5,078 bases of DNA from the NCBI GenBank assembly GCA_030550225.1, contig JAUQPV010000215.1:1-5078 (forward strand), in the 5' to 3' direction. Shown piece by piece: positions 4,846-5,078 of the stretch. Made by a program: the position numbers and the translations under genes. This stretch comes from Acidobacteriota bacterium (lineage in GTDB: Bacteria; Acidobacteriota; HRBIN11). Position 1 is the first letter of the stretch; each line of letters starts with the position of its first letter. Below the pieces are notes generated by a model. That model made no database searches and was not told the DNA's origin. It saw only the letters and a program-made list of their open reading frames with translations.

Positions 4846-4927
4846 TAGAAGATGTAATAGGGAATAAAAATGCTATAAAAATGCAATAGCTACATTAGCA
4901 CTTTGTCATCTTCTATTCTTTTCTTTG
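4846..4927 (+). terminator. Possible transcription end region after the TPR gene
   Basis: TAGAAGATG (4846-4854) and CATCTTCTA (4907-4915) form a perfect 9-bp inverted repeat across a 52-nt AT-rich centre that holds a smaller stem (GCTAT 4872-4876 with ATAGC 4886-4890). A pyrimidine tract, TTCTTTTCTTT, follows at 4916-4926. The geometry is looser than a classic intrinsic terminator, so this is tentative. Confidence 0.35.
4864..4885 (+). repeat. Two tandem 11-bp AT-rich repeats
   Basis: ATAAAAATGC occurs at 4864-4873 and again at 4875-4884, giving an 11-bp unit (ATAAAAATGCW) repeated in tandem, about one helical turn apart. It is the most AT-rich point in an otherwise GC-rich window and may be a bent or easily melted site. 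Confidence 0.45.
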
Positions 4928-5078
4928 GGAATCCGGGCGTCCAGGAACCCGGGAAATTCGTCGGGAAGTAGCCGAACTGCCGAATTGCCCTTGGCTTGGA
5001 ACTCATCTCGAAACCCGTGGGAAGGGATTCGGGGGGATCGCCCCGTAGCCGAGGCCGAGACCCCGGCCCTTGCCTTCG
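4928..5078. other. GC-rich terminal stretch with no supported gene
   Basis: No frame here has a start, ribosome site and family signal together. It contains a 5-bp hairpin (CCGGG 4933-4937 with CCCGG 4948-4952), the octamer pair GCCGAACT GCCGAATT (4971-4986), and GC-rich sequence to the window edge. A minus-strand gene could end inside it, entering from beyond 5078, but too little is visible to call. Confidence 0.4.
4971..4986 (+). repeat. Second copy of the GCCGAAYT octamer repeat
   Basis: GCCGAACT (4971-4978) and GCCGAATT (4979-4986) are two adjacent copies of the octamer also found at 3672-3695. Both sites are intergenic. Confidence 0.5.

Noticed and set aside
4894..5078. Minus-strand frames open to the right edge
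   Set aside because: One frame crosses the octamer repeat and the AT-rich island; another ends at a stop near 5003-5005 and could be a gene's C-terminus, but 24 residues are too few to support a call.

Overview
This window comes from a GC-rich bacterial genome. The coding regions have strongly G/C-biased third positions and prefer GTC for valine, CTC/CTG for leucine and CGG for arginine. Three of the five proteins start with a signal peptide. The families present (YVTN beta-propeller, DUF2911, TPR) fit a GC-rich, possibly diderm, environmental lineage such as Acidobacteriota. Nothing here fixes the taxon, so that placement is a weak inference.

Layout, left to right. (1) 1-721, minus strand: a secreted YVTN-type beta-propeller whose C-terminus lies outside the window. 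(2) 722-913: a divergent promoter region with three CGGGGCGT repeats spaced 41 and 40 bp, a GTCTC-rich patch and a small inverted repeat. (3) 914-1828, plus: an exported DUF2911 protein with a helical, TPR-like tail. (4) 1829-1970: five consecutive short hairpins (array A). (5) 1971-2864, plus: an NAD(P)-dependent beta-hydroxyacid dehydrogenase. (6) 2865-3097: a convergent intergenic region with five tandem hairpins (array B). (7) 3098-3499, minus: an unrecognised 133-residue protein with normal codon use. (8) 3500-3996: a gene-free divergent spacer holding a G-quadruplex motif, an 8-bp tandem repeat, a candidate promoter and three more hairpins (array C). (9) 3997-4824, plus: an exported TPR protein built from two similar halves. 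(10) 4825-5078: an AT-rich patch, then GC-rich sequence with no supported gene.

The genes do not form an obvious pathway. The most notable signal is non-coding. Arrays A, B and C are runs of palindromes in which stem sequences change in a compensatory way. In B and C the loop (around GTCAT) stays nearly constant. Fifty-eight bases of array B recur in inverted orientation in array C at 51 of 58 positions without a gap, and the two copies bracket the unknown minus-strand gene. This looks like an intergenic palindromic repeat family (REP-like, or a structured-RNA element) rather than ordinary terminators or CRISPR. Deciding its nature needs genome-wide comparison.
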